Shown one piece after another: positions 33,229 through 42,215 of a stretch of DNA of 64,000 nt (position 1 is its first letter; each line of letters begins with the position of its first letter). The position numbers were made by a program, and so were the translations under genes. Under the pieces are notes generated by a model. That model was given only the letters and a program-made list of their open reading frames with translations. It was not told the origin of the DNA and searched no databases. The stretch comes from JAFGKK01 sp964521085 (GTDB lineage Bacteria; Chloroflexota; Anaerolineae; Anaerolineales; RBG-16-64-43), in assembly GCA_964521085.1 (NCBI GenBank), contig CAZFPL010000001.1:117682-181681 (forward strand). Reading direction: 5' to 3'.

Positions 33229-34413
33229 ATGACCACTACCATCGAACGGGAAAATAAATATACATCCGGCTTGTACGTCAAGCGGCCGATCGCGATCGTG
33301 CGCGGGCAGGGGGCATTGGTGTGGGATGAGAACGGCCGCGAGTATATCGATTGCGTCGCCGGGCAGGGTTCGGCCAACTTAGGCCACTGCCATCCGGCCG
33401 TCGTCAAGGCGATCACCGACCAGGTCCAGACTCTGATGGCCTGCACCGAGATGTTCTACTACGCCAAACGCGCGGAGCTGGAGCAGCGATTGGTGGAAGC
33501 CGCCGGCGAAGGCTTTAACCGGGTGTTCCTGTGCAATTCCGGAACCGAAGCGGTGGAGGGATCGCTGAAGCTTGCGCGGTATGCGACCGGCCGGACCGAT
33601 TTTGTGGCGGCCAAGCGCGGTTTCCACGGCCGGACGATGGGGGCGCTGTCCGCAACCTGGAATAAAAAATACCGCGACCCGTTCCTGCCGCTTGTCCCGG
33701 GCTTCCAGCATGTGACGTACAATAATTTGGAAGAACTGCAGGCGGCGGTGAATGAGAAAACCGCCGGCGTAATTCTGGAAGTGGTCCAGGCCGAGGGCGG
33801 CGTGTATCCGGGAACGGCGGAGTTCCTGCGCGGAGCGCAGGAGATCTGCCGGGAGAAAGGCGCAATGCTGATCCTCGACGAGGTCCAGACCGGTTTCTGC
33901 CGGACCGGAAAGATGTTTGCCTATCAGCACTACGGTCTGCAGCCGGATCTGCTTGCGCTGGCCAAATCGATCGGCGGCGGCATCCCGATGGGCGCGATCG
34001 TGATCGGGAGCCGCATTCGGCCGCTCGAACCCGCCGTTCACGCCAACACCTTCGGCGGGAATCCGATCACCAGCGCGGCGGCGGTGGCCGCGATGGACGT
34101 GTATGAAGAGGAGCGGATCGCGGAGAAAGCCGCCGATTTGGGGACCTATCTGGCGGGCAAGCTGCGCGCCATTTCCTCGCCGCTGATCCGCGAGGTGAGA
34201 GGACTCGGATTGCTTGTAGGAATTGAAATCAAACAAAAAGCCACGCCGTACGTCGCGGCGTTGACCGAACGCGGGGTGCTCACGCTTCCCGCGGGGCTCA
34301 ACGTCATCCGGCTGCTTCCTCCGCTGGTCATCACCAAAGTGCAGCTGGATCGGGTGGTGGAACAGATCGCCGCCGTCCTGGAAAAACCTGCCACGGAAGA
34401 GGAGACGCCGTAG
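33229..34413 (+). CDS. lysJ: LysW-aminoadipate semialdehyde / acetylornithine-type aminotransferase
   Basis: The 394-residue class III aminotransferase uses pyridoxal phosphate and glutamate to convert the LysW-bound semialdehyde to LysW-lysine or LysW-ornithine. Evidence: SGTEAVEGSLKLAR, FHGRTMGALSAT, ILDEVQTGFCRTGKMFA, and the Schiff-base Lys in ALAKSIGGGIPMGA. ArgD-type enzymes are close relatives, and the LysW context decides the call. The ATG at 33229 has an AGGAAG site in the end of the repeat element. Confidence 0.93.
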   Translation: MTTTIERENKYTSGLYVKRPIAIVRGQGALVWDENGREYIDCVAGQGSANLGHCHPAVVKAITDQVQTLMACTEMFYYAKRAELEQRLVEAAGEGFNRVFLCNSGTEAVEGSLKLARYATGRTDFVAAKRGFHGRTMGALSATWNKKYRDPFLPLVPGFQHVTYNNLEELQAAVNEKTAGVILEVVQAEGGVYPGTAEFLRGAQEICREKGAMLILDEVQTGFCRTGKMFAYQHYGLQPDLLALAKSIGGGIPMGAIVIGSRIRPLEPAVHANTFGGNPITSAAAVAAMDVYEEERIAEKAADLGTYLAGKLRAISSPLIREVRGLGLLVGIEIKQKATPYVAALTERGVLTLPAGLNVIRLLPPLVITKVQLDRVVEQIAAVLEKPATEEETP

Positions 34414-34415
34414 AA

Positions 34416-35720
34416 ATGAACGCCACGGAAAACCCAGACCGTTACCGTCAATACCATCCCAGGCCGCTCGAGCTGATCGATACCTCGCTGCGCGAAGGCC
34501 AGCAGACTTCACTGCTGCACGACCATCACAAATATTTCTACACCGAGCGCGACAAACTCGAGATGATCCGCGCGCTGATCCTGTACGGGGTGAAATTCAT
34601 CGAAATGTTTTCACCCATGGTCAGCCCGCAGGAACGCGAGGACTTTAAAGCCATCCTGCAGGCGCGCGACGAACTGGTCACACAAAAGGGATACACCTTC
34701 CTTCTGGCGCACGTTCGCTGCCATCCGGACGATGTGGAGGCGGCCGTCCGCGCCGGCTTCGACGGGCTGAACATCTACATCGGCACGTCGCCGCAATCCC
34801 GCGCTTTCAACACCGGCAAGGATTTGGAGGAGATCGCCCTGCGGGCCAGGAACCTGCTCGAAGACCTGCGCAAGAACCATCCCAACCTGATTTTGCGCTT
34901 CAGCGGGGAGGATACCTTCCGCACGCGGCTCGAGGATCAATTCCAGGTCTACGACCAGATCGCGCCGCTGGTCGACCGGCTCGGATTGCCCGACACGGTG
35001 GGGGTGGCAACGCCGCCGCTGGTCAGCCAGCGCATCCGCGCGTTGCGCGAGCGCTACCCGGTGACCGAGTTCGAAGTGCACTTCCACGACGACCGCGGGT
35101 TCGCCCTTTCCAACACGCTCGAGGCGATCCGCGAAGGCGTGCGCTATGTCAACACCACCCTGCTCGGGATCGGCGAACGCTCCGGGATCACCTCGATGAC
35201 CGCGTTGATGTTCAACCTGTACCTCGATCAGAAATACGATTCGCTGGAAGGCTATCACCTGCGCGGATCCTACCCGATCAACGTGCTCGCGGCCGACAAA
35301 TTGCGCATGCTCGTCCCGCCCAAGGAGCCGATCTCCCTCACCAACCGGACTCACACCGCCGGGGTGCACCAGGGGGCGATGTTGAACGATGCCAGCACCT
35401 ACGAGGCGCACCCGCTGGACGTGTTCGGCGTAAGCGAGCGGGATATCCTGCTCGGACCGCTTTCCGGTTGGAACACGATCCATTACTTCCTGAAAGAAAT
35501 CAACTACTTCCGGCTGGATGAATCCACCGCGCGCGACATCACGGCGCGGTTCAAGGAACGCGTGTATCAGATCGACGTCGATCAATCGCCGGCCGAGCTG
35601 CTGCTCAGCATCGCCACCGAGGAATACAAGCTGCCCAAACTGCTGCTTCCCGAATCGGCGCGCAAGCGGATCGTCCAGCGCCTCGACGAGGAACAGCCGC
35701 CCAAGGAGTCCGTCAAGTGA
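34416..35720 (+). CDS. Homocitrate synthase
   Basis: The 434-residue enzyme belongs to the isopropylmalate/homocitrate synthase family. Family features: LIDTSLREGQQ, IEMFSPMVSPQ, RFSGEDTFRT, RLGLPDTVGVATP, VHFHDD metal-binding His pair, and TTLLGIGERSGIT. The EDTFR and DTVGVATP blocks are those of LysS/NifV-type homocitrate synthases rather than of LeuA, and the C terminus lacks the LeuA regulatory domain. It condenses acetyl-CoA with 2-oxoglutarate in the aminoadipate lysine route. It starts 2 bases after lysJ, and its stop overlaps the start of the homoaconitase gene. Confidence 0.87.
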   Translation: MNATENPDRYRQYHPRPLELIDTSLREGQQTSLLHDHHKYFYTERDKLEMIRALILYGVKFIEMFSPMVSPQEREDFKAILQARDELVTQKGYTFLLAHVRCHPDDVEAAVRAGFDGLNIYIGTSPQSRAFNTGKDLEEIALRARNLLEDLRKNHPNLILRFSGEDTFRTRLEDQFQVYDQIAPLVDRLGLPDTVGVATPPLVSQRIRALRERYPVTEFEVHFHDDRGFALSNTLEAIREGVRYVNTTLLGIGERSGITSMTALMFNLYLDQKYDSLEGYHLRGSYPINVLAADKLRMLVPPKEPISLTNRTHTAGVHQGAMLNDASTYEAHPLDVFGVSERDILLGPLSGWNTIHYFLKEINYFRLDESTARDITARFKERVYQIDVDQSPAELLLSIATEEYKLPKLLLPESARKRIVQRLDEEQPPKESVK

Positions 35721-37824
35721 CGGAGGCCCCGCTGCGTGATCGCGCAGGTTTAGAGATCAAAAGCAAACCTGCGCACTCCGCNNNNNNNNNNNNNNNNNNN
35801 NNNNNNNNNNNNNNNNNNNNNNNNNNNNNNNNNNNNNNNNNNNNNNNNNNNNNNNNNNNNNNNNNNNNNNNNNNNNNNNNNCCCCGCTGCGTGATCGCGC
35901 AGGTTTAGAGATCAAAAGCAAACCTGCGCACTCCGCGAGGGCGGAGGCGCGCACGTTTGCCGAAAAGGCGCTGGCCCGCGCGGCCGGGGTGAGCGACGCG
36001 CGGGCAGGCGGGATTCTGGAAGTGCGCCCCGAGCGCATCCTTTCCCACGACAACACAGCCGCCATCGCCCAAATTTTTCTGAAAGAACTCGGCGCCCGGA
36101 AGGTGCACGACGCGTCGCGCCTGGTCGTCGTCCTCGATCATGCCTCCCCGCCGCCAACACCGAAGCATGCGCAGAATCATGCTGAGGCGCGGGCTTTCGT
36201 GCGGGAGCAGGGCGTGCGTGATTTTTTCGATATCGGGCGCGGGATCTGCCACCAGGTGGTCGGCGAGGAAGCGTTGCTTCTTCCCGGCCAGGTCATTCTC
36301 GGGGCGGATTCCCACACCACGCATCACGGCTGGATGGGCGCGTTCGGCGCCGGGATCGGCCGCAGCGAAGTTGCAGCGCTGTGGGCAACCGGAAAATTAT
36401 GGCTGCGCGTCCCGCAAAGCGTGCGGATCACACTTACCGGAAACCTGCGGCCCGGGGTGACGAGCAAGGATTTATGCCTGGCGCTGATCGGCGAGCTGGG
36501 CGCCGACGGCGGGCTGTACCTTTCGGTGGAGTTCGACGGGCCAGGATTGCGGTCCCTTACAATCGACAGCCGGATGGTGATCCCGAATGTGATGGCCGAG
36601 TTCGGCGTGAAGAACGCGGTTCTCGCGCCGGATGATGCGGTCTTTGATTATCTCGCCGCCCGCCCTTCGGGCAGGGCGCGCCGCGGCGATTGCGAATCCT
36701 CGGCGCTGCAAGCCGATCCGGACGCGGAATACGTCGCCGAGTATGAAATCGACCTTTCCGCGATCGGTCCGCTGGTCGCCGCGCCGCATGGGGTCGATCA
36801 GCGGCGGACACTCGCCGAAGCGGCTGGCCGGCCGATTGACATGGCTTTTGTCGGCACGTGCACCAACGGCCGGCTGGAAGATTTGCGCTCCGCGGCTAGC
36901 ATCGTCGCCGGGAAGAAAATCCACGGCGGCACCCGCTTCCTGGTCAATCCGGCGTCGGTGGAGGTGTACCGGGCGGCGGTGCAGGAGGGGATCATCGGAA
37001 CGCTGCTCGATGCGGGCGCGATGATCGGCGTGCCCGGCTGCGGCCCGTGCATGGGAAACCACCTCGGGATTCCCGCCGCGGGCGAAGTTGTCTTTTCCAC
37101 CGCCAACCGGAATTTCAAGGGGCGCATGGGACAACCGGATTCCGAAATCTATCTGGGTTCGCCCGCTTTGGTTGCGCTCGGGGCCGTATTGGGAAGGATT
37201 CCTTCCCCGGAAGAATTCGGTGTCGGCCCAGCGGCGCCTTCCTCCGCATTCCTCACACTCCTGCGCGGGACCGATCTGCGCGCCCATCCAACGCGCAACG
37301 GTGCACCCCGGAAGGAGAGGGCCGGGAAAGCCACATTCTCCGCCGACGGATCCGCCTGGGTCTACGGCGGCAACGTCAACACGGATCAAATCTTTCCCGG
37401 GAAATATACCTATACCTTGCGTACGCCGGAGGAAATCGCAGCGCATGCACTGGAAGATCTCGATCCGGATTTCGTCCAATCCTCCCGGCCGGGGGATGTG
37501 ATCTTCGCTGGCCGGAATATGGGCTGCGGCTCCTCGCGCGAGCAGGCCGTCACCTGCCTCAAGGGGCGCGGCGTACGGGCGCTGGTGGCGGAATCCTTCG
37601 CGCGCATTTTCTACCGAAATGCGATCAACCAGGGGCTGCCGGCGATCGTCTGCCCGGAGGCGGTGGCGGCCGCGCGCAGGGGCGACCCGGTGAAGGTGGA
37701 TTTGGAAGGCGGAGAAATCCACCTGCCGGTAGGGGTATTTTCCTTTCCTCCGTTCCCCGAAAATGTGCGTGCGCTGCTCGACGCGGGCGGGCTGGTGGCG
37801 TACCTGAAGGCGGGCGGGAAGTAA
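35717..37824 (+). CDS. Homoaconitase, large and small subunits fused (LysT-LysU / LeuC-LeuD type), split by an assembly gap
   Basis: Starting with GTG at 35717 (GTGA overlap with the previous stop), the frame runs into 100 N and resumes after it. Removing the N and one copy of the flanking 55-base duplicate keeps the frame open (1953 bases, 650 residues). The large domain has ILSHDNTAA, ILGADSHTTHHG and the three cluster Cys (GTCTN, CGPCMG). After a linker near 37310, the small swivel domain follows (GGNVNTDQIFPGKYT, GRNMGCGSSREQA). The order LeuC-LeuD in one chain is uncommon among homoaconitases, which are usually two subunits. It hydrates and dehydrates homocitrate to homoisocitrate. Confidence 0.85.
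35782..35881. other. Assembly gap (100 N) inside the homoaconitase gene
   Basis: Exactly 100 N lie between two identical 55-base sequences (35727-35781 and 35882-35936). Exactly one k-mer length of overlap (k = 55) is what joins two contigs in a scaffold, so the gap is most likely artificial and the two copies are one sequence. Confidence 0.9.
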
Positions 37825-37994
37825 AGGCCGTTACGCAATCCGATAAGAGAATACCGTAAATGCATCGAGAGCCGAATGGGATGGACTGCGCATCCCTGCT
37901 TATCAGAGGAGTCGGTTCCATCTCGTTTTCTATATTCGATTACGGGGAAAAAATCCTCGGTCTCCACTAAGTCTGATTTAGAGGAGAACATTCG

Positions 37995-38984
37995 ATGCAT
38001 TTTCAAAAAGGAAAAGGGTGCCCAAAAAAAGTTCTCCTGCTTAGTGCACTCATTATTTTGGTTCTGATATTGGGCGCAGGCGTCTTCTTTCTGCGTCTGA
38101 CAAAAGTGACGCCTGCAGCGGATGCGGCCTTTCGATGGCCATATTATCTGTATGCGCCTTTGAGCATGGAAGACAACCGCATCCTCCATGAGCCGATCCA
38201 TTTGCTTGTATTGCCGAACAACACCGGCACCACGAGCGATGATTGGGCGGTCCATGACCAATCCGCGCGCAACTCGGTTTTTCCCTATCAATTATTGTTC
38301 GGGGACATGAACGTGGCTATCCTGGTCCCGACATTCCCCCGCCCGGATAATGAGTGGCAATACTACACGCACGCGCTCGACCGGGACACCCTGACAAGTG
38401 AAATCCCCGATCTGCTGCGGATCGACTTGCAATTGGTGGCGATGATCGACGATGCGACGAACAGGCTCTCGCAGCAGGGATGGACGGTGGACCGCAAAGT
38501 CCTGATGATGGGATTCTCGGCGAGCGGCATGTTCGTTAACCGTTTCACCGTTTTACATCCGGACCGCGTCCTGGCGGCCGCGGTGGGTTCCCCGGGCGGC
38601 TGGCCGATCGCTCCGGTGAGCATCTGGAAGGGGACTTCCCTGCGGTATCCGGTCGGCGTGGCCGATCTGAAGGAGCTGACCGGCGCGGCGTTTGATCTGG
38701 AAACTTTCCGGCAGGTTCCGATGCTGTTCTTCATCGGCAACCGAGATGCAAACGACTCCGTCCCGTTCCCCGACAGCTACGATGATGAAGATCGCGCGCT
38801 GATTTATGGACTATTCGGCGGCACCCCGGTGGAACGCTGGGACGATGCGGAGGCCATCTATATCTCGGTCGGCGCCAACGCCGAATTCCGGATGTATCCG
38901 GGCGTCGACCACACCATCACCCTGGAAGAATTCATCGCCATCCGTGAATTCTTCGTGCGGGCTCTTGCGGATGAGAAGATTTAA
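37995..38984 (+). CDS. Membrane-anchored alpha/beta hydrolase
   Basis: The 329-residue protein has an N-terminal signal anchor (about 12-34) and an alpha/beta-hydrolase fold. The nucleophile elbow is GFSASG (about 172-177), a candidate acid is in IGNRDANDSVPF and a candidate His in PGVDHTI. Its substrate is unknown. The start at 37995 follows AGAGGAGA. It interrupts the lysine cluster between homoaconitase and lysK, on the same strand, and looks like an insertion of unrelated genes together with the following lipoprotein. Confidence 0.7.
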   Translation: MHFQKGKGCPKKVLLLSALIILVLILGAGVFFLRLTKVTPAADAAFRWPYYLYAPLSMEDNRILHEPIHLLVLPNNTGTTSDDWAVHDQSARNSVFPYQLLFGDMNVAILVPTFPRPDNEWQYYTHALDRDTLTSEIPDLLRIDLQLVAMIDDATNRLSQQGWTVDRKVLMMGFSASGMFVNRFTVLHPDRVLAAAVGSPGGWPIAPVSIWKGTSLRYPVGVADLKELTGAAFDLETFRQVPMLFFIGNRDANDSVPFPDSYDDEDRALIYGLFGGTPVERWDDAEAIYISVGANAEFRMYPGVDHTITLEEFIAIREFFVRALADEKI

Positions 38985-39078
38985 AGGTTCGCAATCGGCC
39001 GGCGCCGTCAGCCAACCGCCCGCACTGAACGCTTTGCAGGATTTCGTTTATCATTGTTCCGGGAAAGGGGAGTCTGCC

Positions 39079-39819
39079 ATGGGGAAGAGCACGTCCGAAT
39101 ATGCATTCTTTGCGGGTTTGTTGCTGGCCGCGCTGGCGTGCAGCCTTCCGCTTGCACCGTCCACGGCGACGCCCAAAATCAGCGGCGGCGGGGAAGAGTT
39201 TATCGAAGAGACGGCCGCGGCCGGAACAGCGTTGCCCATGCCGGGAAAAACGGACGATACGTCGAGTGACTCCTCCGGCACCGGGCAGATTAAGCAAACT
39301 CCGACGTTCGTCCCGGCGGATCAGTGCCCGCCGTTCGCTCTGGATACGGAAATTCCGCCGCCTAACAATCCACAGGGTTTCATCGGGAAGCATTACGACG
39401 TGCTTTCGCTTCCAGCCGGACTCAAGTTTAAAGCCGGTATGATGCTCGACGATTATCATTCCTGGACGAGATTCCTCTACAGCGGCCAAAAATTGGAATG
39501 GTTGGAGCGCCTGATTTGCTGGGATGCGGGAGGCGTACCGTACTTCACGATCATCGATGCCATCATCCTTCCCCGGTTTACCGACGATCAAACGGAAGCG
39601 GGTTTGTGCTGGCTGAACGGGGAGGAGCTTCACGCGATCATTGCCGTCGGGCATGTGGACGTCTCCGGACCGGTCGGCTCCTTCCACGACATGGAAGGCT
39701 GGAAATTCGACCGACTGGATTACGGCTACCGGATCGATCTCATCCTCGAGAAATTCTTGGCCCTGTCGATGGAGGGTTTGGAATGCATATGGCCCAATTC
39801 CAGTCTGGAGGGCGGTTAG
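39079..39819 (+). CDS. Hypothetical lipoprotein
   Basis: The 246-residue protein starts with a lipoprotein signal (lipobox LAAC or LALAC, Cys about 21), a Thr/Ser/Gly-rich linker (to about 80) and a globular part (about 85-246) with several Cys and Trp. No family was recognised. AAAGGGGAG lies before the ATG at 39079. It ends 4 bases before lysK, so it is likely co-transcribed with it, although nothing suggests a role in lysine synthesis. Confidence 0.55.
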   Translation: MGKSTSEYAFFAGLLLAALACSLPLAPSTATPKISGGGEEFIEETAAAGTALPMPGKTDDTSSDSSGTGQIKQTPTFVPADQCPPFALDTEIPPPNNPQGFIGKHYDVLSLPAGLKFKAGMMLDDYHSWTRFLYSGQKLEWLERLICWDAGGVPYFTIIDAIILPRFTDDQTEAGLCWLNGEELHAIIAVGHVDVSGPVGSFHDMEGWKFDRLDYGYRIDLILEKFLALSMEGLECIWPNSSLEGG

Positions 39820-39823
39820 AAAA

Positions 39824-40882
39824 ATGACGTCTCCATCTCCGACGCTTCTCGGATTGGTCGAGCATTACAGCCCGACCGGCGAGGAAAGCGGCGCGGTCGT
39901 CTGGCTGGTCGATCAAATGCGCGGCCTGGGTTTTTCATCGGCGCGCGTGGACGAAGCGGGCAACGCGGTCGGCACGATCGGCGAAGGACCAAACCAGATC
40001 GTCCTCCTGGGGCACATCGATACGGTCCCCGGCAGGATCGATGTGCGGGTGGAGGATGATATTCTTCACGGCCGCGGTGCCGTGGATGCCAAGGGCCCGC
40101 TCGCGGCGTTCGTCGATGCCGCCGTAAAAAACGGACCCATCCCCGGATGGCAGATCGTCGTCATCGGCGCCGTCGATGAAGAAGGCGACTCGGCCGGCGC
40201 GCGATTCGCCGCCGATCGATTCCATCCCCGGTTTGCGATCATCGGAGAACCGAGCGGATGGGATCGGGTCACCCTCGGATACCGTGGAATCGTCCGTTTT
40301 CACCTCGCCACGCGACAGGCCATCGGGCATACCGCCGCCGGACAGGAAAGCGCGTGCGAGGTCGCCGTTGGATTCTGGAATCGACTGGTGGAGATCGGCA
40401 CGCGGGAAAACCGCGGGGCGGAACGGAAATTCGACCAACTAACGCCGGTGCTGGAAAAAATGGCCTCCTCCGGCGATGGATTTGTCCAGACTGCCGAGAT
40501 GCATGGGCATCTGCGGCTTCCGCAGTCCATCCCGCCGGAGCAGGCGGAGCGGCTGCTCCGGGAAGCGTCCGAAGCGGCGGGGACGCTGGAGGTGGATGGC
40601 GTTTCGCTTTCCGCCTACCGGGTGGAGAAGAACACGCCCGTGGTGGGAGCACTTCTGGCGGCCATTCGCTCCCAGGGTGGAGATCCCTCCTTCAGCCTGA
40701 AGCTGGGAACGTCGGATATCAACGTGGTCGGTCCGCGCTGGAACTGCCCGATGGCGGTTTATGGACCGGGAGACTCGGCGCTTGACCATACACCGGAAGA
40801 ACGAATTTCCCTGAAGGAATACGAGCAATCCGTGGGCGCACTCGGATCGGTGCTGAAGCGGCTTGCCTTTTCCACCGCTTAA
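39824..40882 (+). CDS. lysK: LysW-lysine / LysW-ornithine hydrolase (M20 family)
   Basis: The 352-residue M20 peptidase releases lysine, and probably ornithine, from LysW in the final carrier step. Metal ligands and catalytic residues are visible: His 64 and Asp 66 (LLGHIDTVPG), Asp 88 (GRGAVDAKGPL), Glu 119-Glu 120 (DEEGDS), a ligand in IGEPSG and the last His in DHTPEE. The short M20 form without extra domains fits LysK. The start at 39824 lies 4 bases after the previous stop; upstream in-frame codons fall in the lipoprotein gene. It is the last pathway gene of the cluster. Confidence 0.92.
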   Translation: MTSPSPTLLGLVEHYSPTGEESGAVVWLVDQMRGLGFSSARVDEAGNAVGTIGEGPNQIVLLGHIDTVPGRIDVRVEDDILHGRGAVDAKGPLAAFVDAAVKNGPIPGWQIVVIGAVDEEGDSAGARFAADRFHPRFAIIGEPSGWDRVTLGYRGIVRFHLATRQAIGHTAAGQESACEVAVGFWNRLVEIGTRENRGAERKFDQLTPVLEKMASSGDGFVQTAEMHGHLRLPQSIPPEQAERLLREASEAAGTLEVDGVSLSAYRVEKNTPVVGALLAAIRSQGGDPSFSLKLGTSDINVVGPRWNCPMAVYGPGDSALDHTPEERISLKEYEQSVGALGSVLKRLAFSTA

Positions 40883-40940
40883 TTCTTTTTTTTCAGGCGG
40901 GGTATTCCTGTGCCGGGTATAATCCCGGCGGGAGAAAATG

Positions 40941-42137
40941 ATGGCCAAAGAAGATCAAAAAAACCGTGAGAAACCGATGGCCGGGGAAGATCTGAAGAAC
41001 CGCGTGGATTGGTTGGATGAAGAGCGCCGGAAGGACAAAGCGCTGTTGGCCAAGCTCGAAGAGCGCCTGGCGGGCGTGACGAGCGCGCTCGAATCGCAAG
41101 CCCGAATACTGCAGGAAACGAGCAATCAACTGACGAAGCTGAATACGCGCATCCAACCGCAGAAAATCGACGAGCTGATATCCAAACAGCGCGAGGATAC
41201 CGTCCGCGCGCTGGATGCGATGGATAAACGGCGCTTGGAGCTGGAGGAAGAAGCCGGGCGGACCCGCGCTCTCGAGAAGAACCGCATCGACAAAACGATC
41301 GGCGAGTTTAAAAAGCAGATCGAACTGCTAGGGGATCTCCAGGAATCAATGGAGACCCGCAAAGCCGAACAGGCACGGCAGGCCGTGATCCTTCAGGAAA
41401 TGCGCAAAACCCTGGATGCAATCCAGAAACGGGATGAGGAGCGGACGCGCATCATCGCCGCGACCGAGGAAGGGCGGCGGCAGGATATCCGCCGCATGGC
41501 CGACATCCAGGGCGAGCAACAGGCCATCCGGGAGAAGGGCGGGGAGTCATCCGCCCGACTGGATGCCGTCGAATCCTCCGGGCGCAGAGTCGAAGGACGG
41601 CTGGCGGAACTCATGGCTTTGGAACTCGAACGCCGCAACGCGATGGCGATCTGGCAGGAACAACAAACCGCCGCTGTCATGGAGCGCGAACGGCAATGGA
41701 AGGATTGGGAAAAACGAAGCGCGGATTCGGTCAACCGGATGAATGAGTTCCTCAAACAGGTTGACAGCTACCAGGAAATGCACCGCTCCATGCAAAAAGC
41801 GATTGATGAATATCAAAGCTTTACCGAACGCCTGGAGCAGAAAATGAAGGAAATGGCGGAGATCCAGCGCATCCAGGAAGACCGTCTGCGGCAGGATTGG
41901 ACCACCTTCCTGGCCGACGACCAAAAGCGCTGGACGGCGCAGAATCTCACCTGGGAAGACGAATGGCGTGAGCGGGATCGCAAATTCACCAAAGCCACGG
42001 AAAAACTCACCCACTTGGAAGAGCAAGTCGAGGAGCTTTCGGATTCGCTGCATTCCGCGCTGGAAGGGGACCGTGCGCGCTTGGAAACCCTTGCGAATAC
42101 CTTCCGCGAGTGGCTGGCAAGAATCGCTCCGAAGTAA
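40941..42137 (+). CDS. Long coiled-coil protein, function unknown
   Basis: Nearly all of the 398 residues are charged heptad-like helix (Glu, Lys, Arg, Gln rich), with no signal peptide and no membrane segment. No known domain was recognised. A TATAAT box at 40918-40923 precedes a GGGAG site, and ATG at 40938 or 40941 starts the gene. Such proteins are often structural or scaffold factors, but nothing here fixes a role. A perfect bidirectional terminator follows. Confidence 0.65.
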   Translation: MAKEDQKNREKPMAGEDLKNRVDWLDEERRKDKALLAKLEERLAGVTSALESQARILQETSNQLTKLNTRIQPQKIDELISKQREDTVRALDAMDKRRLELEEEAGRTRALEKNRIDKTIGEFKKQIELLGDLQESMETRKAEQARQAVILQEMRKTLDAIQKRDEERTRIIAATEEGRRQDIRRMADIQGEQQAIREKGGESSARLDAVESSGRRVEGRLAELMALELERRNAMAIWQEQQTAAVMERERQWKDWEKRSADSVNRMNEFLKQVDSYQEMHRSMQKAIDEYQSFTERLEQKMKEMAEIQRIQEDRLRQDWTTFLADDQKRWTAQNLTWEDEWRERDRKFTKATEKLTHLEEQVEELSDSLHSALEGDRARLETLANTFREWLARIAPK

Positions 42138-42153
42138 TTCACAAAATAGACAT

Positions 42154-42196
42154 AGAAAAAAAGAACCTCCCGTCGTCCGGGAGGTTCTTTTTTTCT
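42154..42196. terminator. Perfect bidirectional intrinsic terminator
   Basis: Bases 42154-42171 and 42179-42196 form an 18-bp perfect inverted repeat including seven A on the left and seven T on the right. It ends both the coiled-coil gene (plus) and the esterase gene (minus). Confidence 0.92.
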
Positions 42197-42215
42197 GGGT
42201 GGAATCGGCGGCCTG

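Noticed and set aside
35727..35936. A genuine 55-base tandem repeat in the homoaconitase gene
   Set aside because: Exactly 100 N and an overlap equal to a common assembler k-mer, plus a continuous frame on collapse, point to a contig join.
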